Assembly (NCBI GenBank): GCA_021838785.1
Contig: JAKCCV010000011.1
Coordinates: forward strand, 1 to 64,000
Origin: Acidobacteriota bacterium
GTDB lineage: Bacteria > Acidobacteriota > Terriglobia > UBA7540
DNA: 64,000 nucleotides
Reading direction: 5' to 3'
A program made the translations under genes and the position numbers. Below, one piece after another: positions 34,574-44,592 of this stretch. Each line of letters starts with the position of its first letter. The first letter of the stretch is position 1. The notes beneath the pieces are model-generated. The model saw only the letters and a program-made list of their open reading frames with translations, had not been told where the DNA came from and made no database searches.

Positions 34574-36940
34574 TCAAAAGAGCCTTTCGCGCGACCTGAA
34601 ATTTCCGAACGTGGCAATGTTGGCAAACGATATGGCCGCGCGAAATTCATTTTCGCGCCGCAGCGGACCTAAATCAAACCGGCGATATTCAACGGCGATG
34701 CTGAAGCAGCCGAAGTTATAGCTGGCTTGGCTGACCACCTGCTCCGCGATATGCTGCGCGAAGTTGTAATCCAGGCCGAGGGCGCCCGTCAAACCTTTGT
34801 GGTTCACGCTGCCGTAAGTGGCCAAAGCGCGCAACATGTTGAACGACGGCAGCTCGGAAAGCGGCGTCGAAATCGTCCGCGTGACCAACGAGGGCAAAGA
34901 AGCCGTGTGGTTGATGAAAAAATCCGTCAATTGCAGACCCCACAGCTTGCGGTGAATTCCCGACGTAATGCCGGCATTCAACACTCCCCCGCCGCTCGGA
35001 TCGAAGTCGGCGCGTAGCTCCGTGTCGTAATTTGAAAAGGGCGCGACCTTGAGCACCGAGACTAAAGGCGAAAGGTGACGTCCATTCGGCAGGCCGAAGG
35101 CAAAACCGGTCAAGGAAAGCGTCGGCTGAATGGCCTCGACGGTTCCCGGTGGCAGCGCGCCGCCGAAGGTGGGGTCAAAATAATAGACCTGGTCCAACCG
35201 CCAGGAGATTAAGTCTCGAGCTTGGGGAGTGCTTGAGCCGTCGGAAGTATCCTTGCGCACTAAAAGGGTATTGGTCAGCGAATACTCAATCTCGTTGGTT
35301 TCCGTCAGCACGTCTAAACTATCAAAGCGGACGATGTCGGGGATATCCTGGGGGTCGGAGGCCCGCACCAGCCGGTAGCGGATGTCCGGCTCGATGACGT
35401 GCTTGAACCGATAGCCAAAATGAGGCTTGGAGAAGACTTTCTCGAACGACGGCGGGCGGAAGTCCAAGGAAATTTCCCCCAGCAGCCGCGTGAGAGGGGC
35501 TTGATTGGGCTTGAGGCTGGTGCCGTAATGCGTGACCCGCGCGCTGATTTTGGGCGTAAAGTGAAAACCCGCGAAGGATTTCAGCCGCAACGTCAACTGA
35601 GGGAAGAAATCGAGCCGGTCAGAGAAATCGGGCGTGCGGAAGCCCGGTTCGTCCCGCGAAACACCGTCGGCCGAACTCGAAAACGAAAAGTAAAAGGGTG
35701 AATGTTTGATCTGCTGGTCAATGCCGGAAAAGGAGAAGGAGGGCCACCGATTGATCACCACCGAGTTCTTGGGCGTTTGGGCGCTCAAAAAATTCTGATA
35801 GCGCGAGGCGTCGAAGTTGAGGCTATACGCGCCGAAATTTTTAGTAGCAAATATCTGCTGATGCGCCTCCGAACTGACCGCCTCGGCAAAAGTCGGCGAA
35901 AAGGCCAGGCGAAAGGCCAGGGAGTTGACGTAATCAATATCGGCAACACCGCGGAAGCCGTCCCACAAGTTTTGATCCGCACCCGTAGCCTGCACGCTGT
36001 TGCCGGGGGCGCGGTTCTGCCGCAGCGGCCCGATGCCGTGGTCGTTCACGCCAAAATAATTGATGTTGAGAAAGCTGTCCGTGCTCGGTCGAGCGCGAAA
36101 GCGCGCCAGGCGCGCCAAACCCCGCAAGCTGTAATTCTCCAAGCCGAGGGTCAGATCGGCGCTTGGATTGATGACCCAAAAGAAAGAATCTCCCAAAATC
36201 ACGCCCTTCTGCGAGGAATCGCCGACGGTCGGCAAAGTAAATCCGCTGCGCCGCGGAGTCCGCTGGATAGAGGTGATCATCACCGGCAAATAGAGCACCG
36301 GCACACGCAAAAAGTGGATCATCGCACCGTGCGTGACCACCTTGTTACCTACCTCGACGTGCGCTTGGCGCGAGGTGATGGTCCAACCCTTGCACGGATG
36401 GCGACACGTAGTCACCTTACCGTGGTCGAGCAAGTAATTCGATTCGTTCAGCCGCTCCACGCTCCGGGCGTGGAGGTAAAAGGGGCTGGCGGTCTGGAGG
36501 ACGCCCGGACGCGGGCGCATTCGTGGGTGGACGTAGCCCGTGGCGTGGAAGAACCAGCCCCGCCCCGTCACCACGTTGTAGCGAGCTTGCTCGGCGGTCA
36601 AGTGCGCCTCGGGAGAGATGAACGTCACATGGCCGCTGGCCGTGACCTCGCCCGTCGCCGAATGGTAGGTGGCTCGATCTGCCGTCACTTCCATTCCGCG
36701 GTAACTCACCCGGACGTGCCCTCGCAAGTTGTAAGTCCCTTTTTGGATGGTCTCGGAATCGGCGCTGATTTCGAGCTGCGGAAGTTGCTTGGCGCCGGGG
36801 GCGGGCGAGACTTTCCGGCTTGCTGCCGCCAGCGAGGCGGCGAGCAACAGCCCCGCCAGCGGGAACCCTCGCCGCAGCCGACCCATCGAACGTTGGAGGT
36901 GAAGACGCGCGCCGCCCATGGAAGATTGTTGACCGGCCAT
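34574..36940 (-). CDS. lptD: LPS assembly outer membrane protein
   Basis: Places lipopolysaccharide in the outer membrane. After a signal peptide (FPLAGLLLAASLAAA) comes an OstA/LptA-like beta-jellyroll (ISADSETIQKGTYNLRGHVRVSY, ADRATYHSATGEV), then a large C-terminal barrel with alternating strands and the conserved VPVLYLPV and RRSGFTLPTVGDSSQKG segments. About 788 residues. Start 36940 places the signal peptide near the N-terminus; the longest frame (37081) overlaps the divergent gene. Its presence shows a diderm with LPS. Confidence 0.85.
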   Translation of the reverse strand: MAGQQSSMGGARLHLQRSMGRLRRGFPLAGLLLAASLAAASRKVSPAPGAKQLPQLEISADSETIQKGTYNLRGHVRVSYRGMEVTADRATYHSATGEVTASGHVTFISPEAHLTAEQARYNVVTGRGWFFHATGYVHPRMRPRPGVLQTASPFYLHARSVERLNESNYLLDHGKVTTCRHPCKGWTITSRQAHVEVGNKVVTHGAMIHFLRVPVLYLPVMITSIQRTPRRSGFTLPTVGDSSQKGVILGDSFFWVINPSADLTLGLENYSLRGLARLARFRARPSTDSFLNINYFGVNDHGIGPLRQNRAPGNSVQATGADQNLWDGFRGVADIDYVNSLAFRLAFSPTFAEAVSSEAHQQIFATKNFGAYSLNFDASRYQNFLSAQTPKNSVVINRWPSFSFSGIDQQIKHSPFYFSFSSSADGVSRDEPGFRTPDFSDRLDFFPQLTLRLKSFAGFHFTPKISARVTHYGTSLKPNQAPLTRLLGEISLDFRPPSFEKVFSKPHFGYRFKHVIEPDIRYRLVRASDPQDIPDIVRFDSLDVLTETNEIEYSLTNTLLVRKDTSDGSSTPQARDLISWRLDQVYYFDPTFGGALPPGTVEAIQPTLSLTGFAFGLPNGRHLSPLVSVLKVAPFSNYDTELRADFDPSGGGVLNAGITSGIHRKLWGLQLTDFFINHTASLPSLVTRTISTPLSELPSFNMLRALATYGSVNHKGLTGALGLDYNFAQHIAEQVVSQASYNFGCFSIAVEYRRFDLGPLRRENEFRAAISFANIATFGNFRSRERLF

Positions 36941-37028
36941 TTTACTCGAAACTGCTTTGGCCTGCGGCCGGAATCTGATAAGATGACGTGCGGCTTGTGG
37001 GCCGTTGCAAGGAGGGCAAAACTCCCCC

Positions 37029-38060
37029 GTGACATGCCCGAAATGCGGCTTCGTCAGCTTTGCTGGACTTCCGCAGTGCAAGAAGTGCGGCTATCGCTTC
37101 ACGCCGACGGCACCTTCACCCTCGCTCTCCGCGCGCCACGAGGCGCCGTCTCGACGGCCCGCTCCCTCCGCAACGCCCGCCGATGAGCCCGCGGCCTTGC
37201 CGCCTCACCCCCCCCCAGTCAAGGACTGGCAAGCCGAAGTATCCGCGCGCCTCCATGGCTATCGGCGCCGCCAGGCTCGGTTGCAGGGAGGAGTTGAGCC
37301 CAACCCGAACCTCGATTTCGACTTCGAGGCGCAAGATGCGCCGCCAGACCCGCCAAATGCCAAAATCCTGGATTTCCCGAGTCCGGGTTTCTCCGCTCCG
37401 CCTTTGCCGCCGATTGACTTGGAGGAAGATGAAGCTCCGAGCGATGACTTCTCGGCCGAACCTGATCGCTTGGATTCATGGGGAGGGTCCGCGCCGGTTG
37501 AGCAGAGCCCTCCGCCCGAAACAGCCCCCGAACCCCGCCCGCTCGAAATCATTCTGGAGACTCCTGCCTCAGCCAGCGAAGGACCTTCGACCGGAGAGAT
37601 CAAGGGGCCGCTGGCGGTGGCTCCTCTCAGCAAACGCTTTGTCGCGGCTATTCTCGACGCGGTTGTGCTCGCCGCCGCCAGCGGGCTGTTTGCCCTCATT
37701 TTTTGGCGCGCCGGCGGTCGTCTCGCCAAGACACCCCTTGATATCGCCGTCGTAGGATTTATCGCGGCATTTTTCATCTTTGTCTATTTTGCAGCTTTCA
37801 CCATCTTTACAGCGGCAACCCCCGGCCTCGCCGCCATGGGGTTGGAAGTTCGATCAAACCAAGGCGGAGCGCCTACCCTCCGCGATTCCTTTTGGCGAGG
37901 TGTCGGCTACCTCGTCTCTCTTGCTCCGCTGATGCTTGGCTTCCTATGGGCGCTCGTGGATACCGAAAGTTTGACCTGGCACGACCGCATGTCGGAGACC
38001 TTTATCGCCCATGCCGAGCCAAATCGGGAAGAGATTTTCGTTCCCTCCGCGGACCTCTAA
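37029..38060 (+). CDS. RDD-family membrane protein with N-terminal zinc ribbon
   Basis: 343 residues in three parts: a zinc ribbon (CPKCGFVSFAGLPQCKKCG) at the very N-terminus, a long Pro/Ala/Glu-rich linker (about residues 30-195), and an RDD domain with three or four membrane segments (LSKRFVAAILDAVVLAAA, TPGLAAMGLEVRS, DTESLTWHDRMSET). GTG 37029 has AGGAGGG about 12 bases upstream; TTG 37005 is the longer option. RDD proteins are of mostly unknown transport function. Divergent from lptD. Confidence 0.75.
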   Translation: MTCPKCGFVSFAGLPQCKKCGYRFTPTAPSPSLSARHEAPSRRPAPSATPADEPAALPPHPPPVKDWQAEVSARLHGYRRRQARLQGGVEPNPNLDFDFEAQDAPPDPPNAKILDFPSPGFSAPPLPPIDLEEDEAPSDDFSAEPDRLDSWGGSAPVEQSPPPETAPEPRPLEIILETPASASEGPSTGEIKGPLAVAPLSKRFVAAILDAVVLAAASGLFALIFWRAGGRLAKTPLDIAVVGFIAAFFIFVYFAAFTIFTAATPGLAAMGLEVRSNQGGAPTLRDSFWRGVGYLVSLAPLMLGFLWALVDTESLTWHDRMSETFIAHAEPNREEIFVPSADL

Positions 38061-38121
38061 AAACCAGCCCGCCACCCATCCTCCATCGGACGCGCGCCCA
38101 CGGCGAAGAAAGTCCAGCATC

Positions 38122-40638
38122 TTAATGTGTCTCGTCAGCCAGGGCGAGGGCCACCGTGAGGAATTGTTGGCGGGCCTGCGGCGAAAGCCTGGGAGGATTG
38201 ACCGGTTGAGATTGGCTTTGCGAGGCGGCGGCTAAGACCTGCTCGATACGCTCTACGTTCAGCGCGCCTCTCGGACCATTTTCCATGAACGCCTGGAGGA
38301 TTTCCTTAGCCTTCTGAATTTGGCCGGTCTCATAGTAAAGGACGCCCAAGGCCGAATAAGTGGCTGGCCACTGCGGAAGCAAGCCCACAGCCCTTCTCAA
38401 ATATTGTTCCGCACGCTGCGGGTGCCCGTCGGCGGCCGCCAGCACGCCGATTCCCCAAAAAAGCGTCCCGGAATTCGGCGTGTAATGAAGACCCTGGGCA
38501 AGGACTTGCTGTGCCGCATCCATCTCTCCCGACCTCATATAAGCCAGCGCCAACGAGAGGTAATTTTGATCGTCGTCGGGATCCTCAGCGATAACTTCTC
38601 GATAGGCACGGACGGCTTCGGAGGTTCTACCGAGGTGCGACTCAATGTCCCCTAAGAGCGAAAGGTAGCCGGGGTCGTTTTGTCCGGCAGGCGAAACGTG
38701 TTGGGCCGCTGCGAGAGCGTCGGCGTCATCGTGGGCGCGGAAGTACGCGTCGGCCAGGTCATACCAGGTGTCATTGGAATTTGGATTGGCTTTCAGAGCG
38801 GTTTGAAAGTGGGCGATGGCTTGCGGATAGAGGCCGTAACGTGCCAGCAGAACTCCCACCCCAACGGCCGTGCGGAAGTCGCCGTGGCTCACTCGGTCAA
38901 GCTGCGCGATAGTTTGTTCAGCCGCTTGCGGCTCGTGGAGCTTCAAATAGGTTTCCGCGAGCAAGTAGAGGTCGCGCGGTCGGCCGGGATGCAACTTCAC
39001 CTCTTCCTGCAATTGCGGCAAATCCAGTTGAGATCGCCGACGCACCGGGAGGCCGGCGCGCTGATCCAGATAATCGAACAGATGCTGGTAAGGATAGGGT
39101 CCCGGAGTCGGGTCACGCGACAGGGTCTCAAAAACTTTCATATCCTGTTCGGCCGCGGCCATCTGGTGAAGGTCGCGTTCGGCCGTCGCCAGTTTGTAGT
39201 AAACCGGCGCCGGACGAGGATCCAAATGAGCGCAGCGGCGTAGCTGTGGGATAGCCTCCGCGACTTTTCCTTCCTCCATTTCCACACTGGAAAGCTCCAG
39301 GAGAGCGTCCACGTAATTCGGGTCGCGCGCAAGCGCCTTTTTGAGCCACTGTTCCGCCTGATGGTAGTGCCCCTCCCGGCTGGCGATATAGCCCATGTTA
39401 TAAAGGCACGCGGCGTTGCGCGGGTCGGCTTGGAGTCCTTTTTCAAGATAGGACTGTGCTTTTTGAAATTGGCCCAGGTGCCGATAGCAGAGCGCCATGA
39501 AGGCGTAAGAGCTGGCCGTTGGGCTGAGATGGATGAGGGTCCGAAACTGCTGAATGGCCTTTTGAACCTGCCCGGAAATGAAATAGCATTCGCCGAGCGC
39601 CGCATGGAGGTCGGGGCGATCCGGCGCCACCTTCAGGCCGCTTTGAAGCAGCGGAATGGCGTCCTCGTAATAGGCCATCTTCATGCTGAGCCGCGCCATC
39701 AGGAAAATCACATCCGTGTTGCGCGGCGCGAGCTTGTGCGCTCTCACCAGCAATTCCAGCGCCTTCACGTCTTGTCGCTGATGGGCCTCGGCTCGCGCCA
39801 GCAGGTAGAGGGTTGCGGCGGACTGCGGTCGAAGCTTCAGAGCCTGGCCTAAGACCATCTCCGCCTTGTTCGTTTGGCCGTTGTCCAAGTAGGCTTGGCC
39901 CAGGTTATAAAGAATCTCGAAGGTGCCGGGCTGGAGCGCGTCGGCGATTTCAAGTTCTCGGACGCCGGCGGCGACTTGGTGGTTCGCCGCTAAAAGAACC
40001 CCGAGCGTAAAATGAACCCGAACGTCATTCTTTGCGAGCCGTGAAAGCTGGCGCGCCTCCGCCAAACCTTGCGCGCTTTCCCCAGCCTCGAAGTAGGCCT
40101 GCGCCAAGTTGAAGCGTGAGCTGACGTCCGGTGGCCGGACGGCCTGAAAGCAAGGAATGGCTTCTTGGGGCCGATGCTCCGCCAGCAGCACCACGCCCAG
40201 ATTGTAGTTGGCGCTTCGGCTGGAAGGGTTCACGCGCAGCGCGGCGCGAAACTCCGCTTCGGCCCGCCGCATTTTTTTCTGGGCAAGGTAGCTATTGCCC
40301 AGATTGGTGAGGATTTCAGCCGAGCGCGGTGCCGCTTGAAGCGCCTTCTGAAATGCGGCCGTCGCCAGCGCGTATTGTTTCTCCTGGCTGTAAATCAGTC
40401 CCAGGAGGTTATTGCCGCGCGGGCTTGAGGGATCGAGCTTCAGCCCGGCGCTTGCCTCCTCGTAAGCTTGATGGAGCGCGCCCTCCTCCAACAGCTTCTC
40501 CGCCCGGTTAAAAAGCAGCCCCGCGCTCGCCGAAGGTGCTGCCGCAGCTTTCCCAACCGAAGGGCGTGTTTGAGCGGCCGCCGTCGCCCCTATGAAGACC
40601 ACACCGACCACCGCAAGCAGCGAAAGACCCACCTTCAT
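38122..40638 (-). CDS. Large TPR-repeat protein
   Basis: 838 residues, with a signal peptide (LSLLAVVGVVFIGATAAAQT) and tetratricopeptide repeats over nearly the whole length, for example SAEILTNLGNSYLAQKKMRR, NAACLYNMGYIASREGHYHQ and WPATYSALGVLYYETGQIQK. Roughly 15-20 repeats. Such proteins are scaffolds; the partner is not evident. No catalytic domain was seen. Confidence 0.88.
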   Translation of the reverse strand: MKVGLSLLAVVGVVFIGATAAAQTRPSVGKAAAAPSASAGLLFNRAEKLLEEGALHQAYEEASAGLKLDPSSPRGNNLLGLIYSQEKQYALATAAFQKALQAAPRSAEILTNLGNSYLAQKKMRRAEAEFRAALRVNPSSRSANYNLGVVLLAEHRPQEAIPCFQAVRPPDVSSRFNLAQAYFEAGESAQGLAEARQLSRLAKNDVRVHFTLGVLLAANHQVAAGVRELEIADALQPGTFEILYNLGQAYLDNGQTNKAEMVLGQALKLRPQSAATLYLLARAEAHQRQDVKALELLVRAHKLAPRNTDVIFLMARLSMKMAYYEDAIPLLQSGLKVAPDRPDLHAALGECYFISGQVQKAIQQFRTLIHLSPTASSYAFMALCYRHLGQFQKAQSYLEKGLQADPRNAACLYNMGYIASREGHYHQAEQWLKKALARDPNYVDALLELSSVEMEEGKVAEAIPQLRRCAHLDPRPAPVYYKLATAERDLHQMAAAEQDMKVFETLSRDPTPGPYPYQHLFDYLDQRAGLPVRRRSQLDLPQLQEEVKLHPGRPRDLYLLAETYLKLHEPQAAEQTIAQLDRVSHGDFRTAVGVGVLLARYGLYPQAIAHFQTALKANPNSNDTWYDLADAYFRAHDDADALAAAQHVSPAGQNDPGYLSLLGDIESHLGRTSEAVRAYREVIAEDPDDDQNYLSLALAYMRSGEMDAAQQVLAQGLHYTPNSGTLFWGIGVLAAADGHPQRAEQYLRRAVGLLPQWPATYSALGVLYYETGQIQKAKEILQAFMENGPRGALNVERIEQVLAAASQSQSQPVNPPRLSPQARQQFLTVALALADETH

Positions 40639-40780
40639 ACCCGCTAGTTTACCTCACAATCCTGCTCGCAGCGCTTTCTCAACGCGCCCCTAAATCCGTG
40701 AACCGGGGCGCGAAGGATTTTAGCCTGCGCGGCCGTGATTTGACTTCCAAGCGCCGCTCGTCTAGGCTGAGATTAAACCG

Positions 40781-41956
40781 ATGCGTCGAATCTATTTTGA
40801 CAACAACGCTACGACCGCCGTTGCCCCGGAAGTGGTCGAGGCCATGCGGCCCTACTGGACCGAGCATTTTGGCAACGCTTCCTCTATTCACTGGTTTGGC
40901 CAGCAGGCGCGGGCCGCCGTCGAAACCGCGCGCGAGCAAGTGGCGCGCCTGTTAAACGCCCGGCCCAACGAGATGGCGTTCACAAGCGGCGGTACAGAGT
41001 CCGACAACGCGGCGATCTTCGGCGTGGTTGAGGCCTCGCGCCGCGACACCAAGCATGTGGTGACGACCGCCATCGAGCACCACGCCGTCCTCCACACCTG
41101 CCAGGCCCTGGAAAAGCGCGGCGTGCGCGTCACCTACGTCCGCGTCGGAAGTTCCGGAGTGGTGGACCCGGCCGACATTGAGCGCGCGCTCCGGCCCGAT
41201 ACCGTCCTCGTCACCGTGATGCACGCCAACAACGAGCTCGGCACCGTCCATCCGCTCGAAGAGATTGCCCGCATCACGCGCGCCCGGGGCGTGGTATTTC
41301 ACACCGACGCCGTGCAGTCGGTGGGCAAAATTCCCGTGGATGTGGATAGACTGGGCGTGGATTTGTTGTCGCTTTCCGCGCACAAGCTCCACGGGCCGAA
41401 GGGCGTAGGCGCGCTCTACGTTCGCAAAGGAACGCTTCTAAAGCCGCTCATGTACGGCGGCCACCATGAGCGCGACCGGCGACCCGGCACCGAAAACGTC
41501 GCCGGGATTGTCGGTCTCGGCAAAGCCGCCGAAATCGCCCAAGCGCGTATGGCGGAAGAAGGCGAGCGTGTGGCCGCATTGCGCGACCGCCTGGAAGCGG
41601 GCGTTCTCCGCAGCGTGCCGCTTTCGAGCGTGACGGGCGACCGCGCTCATCGCGTGCCCACCACCACCAACATCAGCTTCGATTACGTCGAGGGCGAAGC
41701 TTTTGTGATCGCTCTTGACCTGCGCGGCATCGCGTGCTCCACCGGCGCCGCCTGCTCTTCCGGTGCGGTGGAACCCTCGCACGTTTTGACCGCGGTCGGT
41801 CGCACGCCCGCTCAGGCCCGCTCCAGCGTTCGCTTCAGTCTGAGCCGCTTCAACACGGCGGAAGAGGTGGATTACGCCCTCGAAATCATTCCCGTGGTGG
41901 CCGAGCAGTTGCGGTCGGTCTCGCCGCATTACAAAGCGGCAGGGACTAGGAGTTAG
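40781..41956 (+). CDS. Cysteine desulfurase (NifS/IscS-type)
   Basis: PLP enzyme that takes sulfur from cysteine (and can release selenium from selenocysteine). 391 residues. Signatures: YFDNNATT at the N-terminus, FTSGGTESDNAA, AIEHHAVLHTC, HANNELGTV, the PLP lysine Lys202 in SLSAHKLHGPKG, and catalytic Cys325 in CSTGAACSSGAVEPSHV. It is 349 bases from mnmA, which takes its sulfur from such an enzyme. Whether it serves iron-sulfur clusters, tRNA or selenium cannot be told from sequence. Confidence 0.93.
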   Translation: MRRIYFDNNATTAVAPEVVEAMRPYWTEHFGNASSIHWFGQQARAAVETAREQVARLLNARPNEMAFTSGGTESDNAAIFGVVEASRRDTKHVVTTAIEHHAVLHTCQALEKRGVRVTYVRVGSSGVVDPADIERALRPDTVLVTVMHANNELGTVHPLEEIARITRARGVVFHTDAVQSVGKIPVDVDRLGVDLLSLSAHKLHGPKGVGALYVRKGTLLKPLMYGGHHERDRRPGTENVAGIVGLGKAAEIAQARMAEEGERVAALRDRLEAGVLRSVPLSSVTGDRAHRVPTTTNISFDYVEGEAFVIALDLRGIACSTGAACSSGAVEPSHVLTAVGRTPAQARSSVRFSLSRFNTAEEVDYALEIIPVVAEQLRSVSPHYKAAGTRS

Positions 41957-42022
41957 GGATTAGGGATTATGGATCCGGCGTGAGTGGCAGCCAGAACCGA
42001 ACACGAGGAGGAGCACGCGCAG

Positions 42023-42283
42023 ATGAGCAACAACAACTTCCTTGACGACTTGCTTATTCGCTTAGCGGACGTGTACGGAAGCAGCAAGGCCAAGAATGAC
42101 TGCGTTCTCATTCAGTTTACTGGGCCACAGGCAGACAGCGAACGCACGGCCGTTACACACCTCCAAGCGGAGGGCTCAATTGAGGGACCGATTACCGACG
42201 TCGCCGCCAGCGTCAACTTCACGGATCGCGGGTACGCTAAATACGAGGCCAGGATAAACGCGCTTCGCAAGCTCCGACGCTAG
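42023..42283 (+). CDS. Small protein of unknown function
   Basis: 86 residues, with AGGAGGAG about 10 bases before the ATG. Hydrophilic, with one Cys and no signal or membrane segment. Contains a strand-like DCVLIQFTGPQ and a C-terminal helix ending in basic residues. It lies between the cysteine desulfurase and mnmA, but base composition and codon use are less GC-biased than both, so it may be a later arrival. I do not recognise a family. Short TTAGGGA repeats precede it at about 41951-41968. Confidence 0.55.
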   Translation: MSNNNFLDDLLIRLADVYGSSKAKNDCVLIQFTGPQADSERTAVTHLQAEGSIEGPITDVAASVNFTDRGYAKYEARINALRKLRR

Positions 42284-42304
42284 CCCGCTCTTGCCAGGGG
42301 GAAG

Positions 42305-43447
42305 ATGACCATTGCCGTGGCCATGAGCGGGGGCGTGGATAGTTCCACCGCCGCCGCGCTACTGGCTGAAAATCATTCGAAGGACGGCGCGCCGCGCGTG
42401 GTGGGCCTGACGATGCAGCTCTGGAATCAGCGGCGACTGCCGTCGCTCCCGGGCGGCATGACCGACGCCTCCGGCGCTCGCGCCGCGGGCCGCTGCTGCT
42501 CGCTCGATGACGTCTATGATGCGCGCCGCGTGGCCGCGTTTCTCGGGCTGCCGTACTACGTTGTCAACCTGGAAGAGCAGTTTGAGCAAACCGTCGTTCG
42601 GCCGTTCATTGAGAGTTACCGCCGCGGCGAGACCCCGGTGCCGTGCAGTCTTTGCAACACGGAGATCAAATTCTCGCGCTTTCTTGAGACCGCCCGTCAA
42701 ATCGGCGCCGACCGCATCGCCACCGGCCATTATGCCCGCGTGCGCTCGGACCCGGCCACCGGCCGGTATCAACTCCTGCGAGCCCGCGACCGGGCGCGCG
42801 ACCAATCCTACTTCCTGTTTGGCCTCACCCAGGAGCAGTTGGCGCAAACGTTGTTTCCTCTCGGCGAATTCACCAAGCCGGAGGTGCGGGCCATAGCTCG
42901 CCAGAAAAATCTCCCCGTCGCCGACAAGCCCGATAGCCAGGAAATCTGTTTTGTTCCTTCCGGCGATTATCGCCGCTTCATCGAAGCGTATTGGAACGAG
43001 CAGGGTGAAACCTCACTGCCCTCCGAGGGCGAAATTGTCTCCGAGGACGGCCGCATTCTGGCGCGGCACGCCGGCTTGCACCACTACACGATAGGCCAGC
43101 GCAAGGGCCTGCGGGTGGCCGTCGGCAAGCCGCTTTACGTCACCGCGCTTGATCCCGCCCGTCGGCGCGTGATGGTGGGCGATAGCGCGGCCTTGCTGCG
43201 TCGCCGCTTCATCGTCCGCGATGTCAACTGGATTGCCGCTGTGCACGAGGGTGACCGCGTGCAGGCTGAAGTCAAGATTCGACACCAGCACCCGCCGGCG
43301 CCGGCCTCGGTCGAGGCGCTAGGGTCCAACCAAGCAGCCGTGGAGTTCGCCCACCCCCAGCGGGCCATCACCCCGGGGCAAGCCGCCGTTTTCTACCAAG
43401 GCGACGTCGTCGTGGGCGGCGGTTGGATCGCTTCCGTCCTCGACTAG
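42305..43447 (+). CDS. mnmA: tRNA 2-thiouridine(34) synthase
   Basis: Adds sulfur to wobble uridine of Glu, Gln and Lys tRNAs. 380 residues with the PP-loop SGGVDSS (residues 9-15), the catalytic Cys in PVPCSLCNTEIKF, TGHYAR, ARDQSYFLF and the second Cys in SQEICFVPSGDY. The stretch from 352 to 420 on the DNA level gives an extra loop compared with short family members. AGGGGGAAG precedes the ATG. Confidence 0.94.
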   Translation: MTIAVAMSGGVDSSTAAALLAENHSKDGAPRVVGLTMQLWNQRRLPSLPGGMTDASGARAAGRCCSLDDVYDARRVAAFLGLPYYVVNLEEQFEQTVVRPFIESYRRGETPVPCSLCNTEIKFSRFLETARQIGADRIATGHYARVRSDPATGRYQLLRARDRARDQSYFLFGLTQEQLAQTLFPLGEFTKPEVRAIARQKNLPVADKPDSQEICFVPSGDYRRFIEAYWNEQGETSLPSEGEIVSEDGRILARHAGLHHYTIGQRKGLRVAVGKPLYVTALDPARRRVMVGDSAALLRRRFIVRDVNWIAAVHEGDRVQAEVKIRHQHPPAPASVEALGSNQAAVEFAHPQRAITPGQAAVFYQGDVVVGGGWIASVLD

Positions 43448-43728
43448 TCCCACCGCCATGCGCTCACGCCACGGAAACCTATCGCGCCGCGATATTTAAT
43501 TTTGCGAGCCACGATGTTTCGACAGCCGTGCGCCGCCCCGCTCGTGGTGGGAAAGTTCGGCCCGGACGCATCGTCGTAAAAATCGTCCACGAAACGGGCC
43601 GCAGCAACACCCTCGCCCATGGCTTGGCTATGCTCCACGGAGAGGCCAACCTTCCCCTGGCCCTCCCGCGGGCTTGACATGAGGCGCATATTTGGCGGGC
43701 TTTCTCCCGGGTGCCATTGTAAAATGGC

Positions 43729-43757
43729 TTGACAGACGCGCGATTATTGCGTAGAGT
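43729..43757 (+). promoter_or_regulatory. Sigma-70-type promoter for the HU gene
   Basis: TTGACA (43729-43734), 17-base spacer, TAGAGT (43752-43757), 52 bases before the HU start. The rest of the 362-base gap after mnmA holds nothing I can support; a frame at 43423-43677 has no protein-like character. Confidence 0.7.
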
Positions 43758-43809
43758 GTCGGCCTTCAGAGGGGCTACGGATTCCCAAAATTAGAAGAGA
43801 GGAGCAGCA

Positions 43810-44109
43810 ATGGCGAAAGTGATGACGAAGGCGCAAGTGGTGGGGCATCTGGCCGAGAAGTTGGGACTTCAGAAAAAGGCAGTTGCCGGGGCGCTCGAGG
43901 AATTGGTCAGTTTGGCGGTCAAGGAGTGTAAAAGCAGCGGGCAGTTCGTCGTCCCGGGGCTAGGGAAGGCCGTCAAGGCTCATCGCAAGGAACGCATGGG
44001 CCGCAACCCCCAGACCGGTGAGCCGATTAAAATCCCTGCCAAGACCGTGGTCAAGTTTCGGCTTGCCAAGGCGTTCAAGGACGCCGTGGTCCCGCCAAAA
44101 AAGAAGTAG
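43810..44109 (+). CDS. HU/IHF-family DNA-binding protein
   Basis: Nucleoid protein of 99 residues. Typical helices (MTKAQVVGHLAEKLGLQKKAVAGALEELVSLAV), then the beta-arm region GLGKAVKAHRKERMGRNPQTGEPIKI and VVKFRLAKAFKDAV, ending in a Lys-rich tail. The second and third regions match the RxGRNPxTGE signature. AGAGGAGCAGC precedes the ATG and a good promoter lies upstream. Confidence 0.93.
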   Translation: MAKVMTKAQVVGHLAEKLGLQKKAVAGALEELVSLAVKECKSSGQFVVPGLGKAVKAHRKERMGRNPQTGEPIKIPAKTVVKFRLAKAFKDAVVPPKKK

Positions 44110-44592
44110 CAAGCTTTCCGACGCGGGCCTCGGCGGGCAATTCGGTTGGCTGGACGGAAGGCGTCATCAGAGCTGCGGGCTCCGTCGTTCAGCAACGCGA
44201 CCGGGCGTGGGCGGAGTGTCCTTGTGGCCAAAGCGCATGGTGTCAGGCCGGCCGCGAAACCCCACATCCGTCTTGACCCCGGAGACCGTCGTTCACGGCG
44301 AGGACCCATGACCTTGACCCCAGCGCTTGCAGGGGTGAAGTTCCGGCAAGAGTGGCTGCAGGCGCAAGCGCGATTCGTACGACAACCGGGTTAGGGTCAG
44401 TATCAATCTGCGAGGACCCCAGGTCAATGCCATTAGGCCATCGGTGACGAGGAACACGCGCGAGAGGGCGAACTCAAAGGGCCAACGCTGATGGACGACG
44501 ATGTCGCAGAGGCCCGCTGCGCGACCGCCAGGAAGGTTTCTAATCCGTGGCGGCGATGAGCAAGCCAAAAATCTGCGAGGGACGAACCGGCT
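44110..44592. other. Intergenic stretch without a supported gene
   Basis: 483 bases between HU and the convergent M48 protease gene. Frames of up to 97 codons on both strands have no ribosome site, family motif or protein-like composition. I see no clear terminator or repeat. Confidence 0.5.

Noticed and set aside
35702-37186. 494-codon plus-strand frame opposite lptD
   Set aside because: It is antisense to a clear LptD, has no domain motif and reflects high GC at third positions.
41951-41968. Telomere-like TTAGGG repeats
   Set aside because: Only two or three imperfect units inside the chromosome; most likely a short local duplication.
43423-43677. 84-codon frame between mnmA and HU
   Set aside because: Overlaps the mnmA end, no ribosome site, no recognisable motif.
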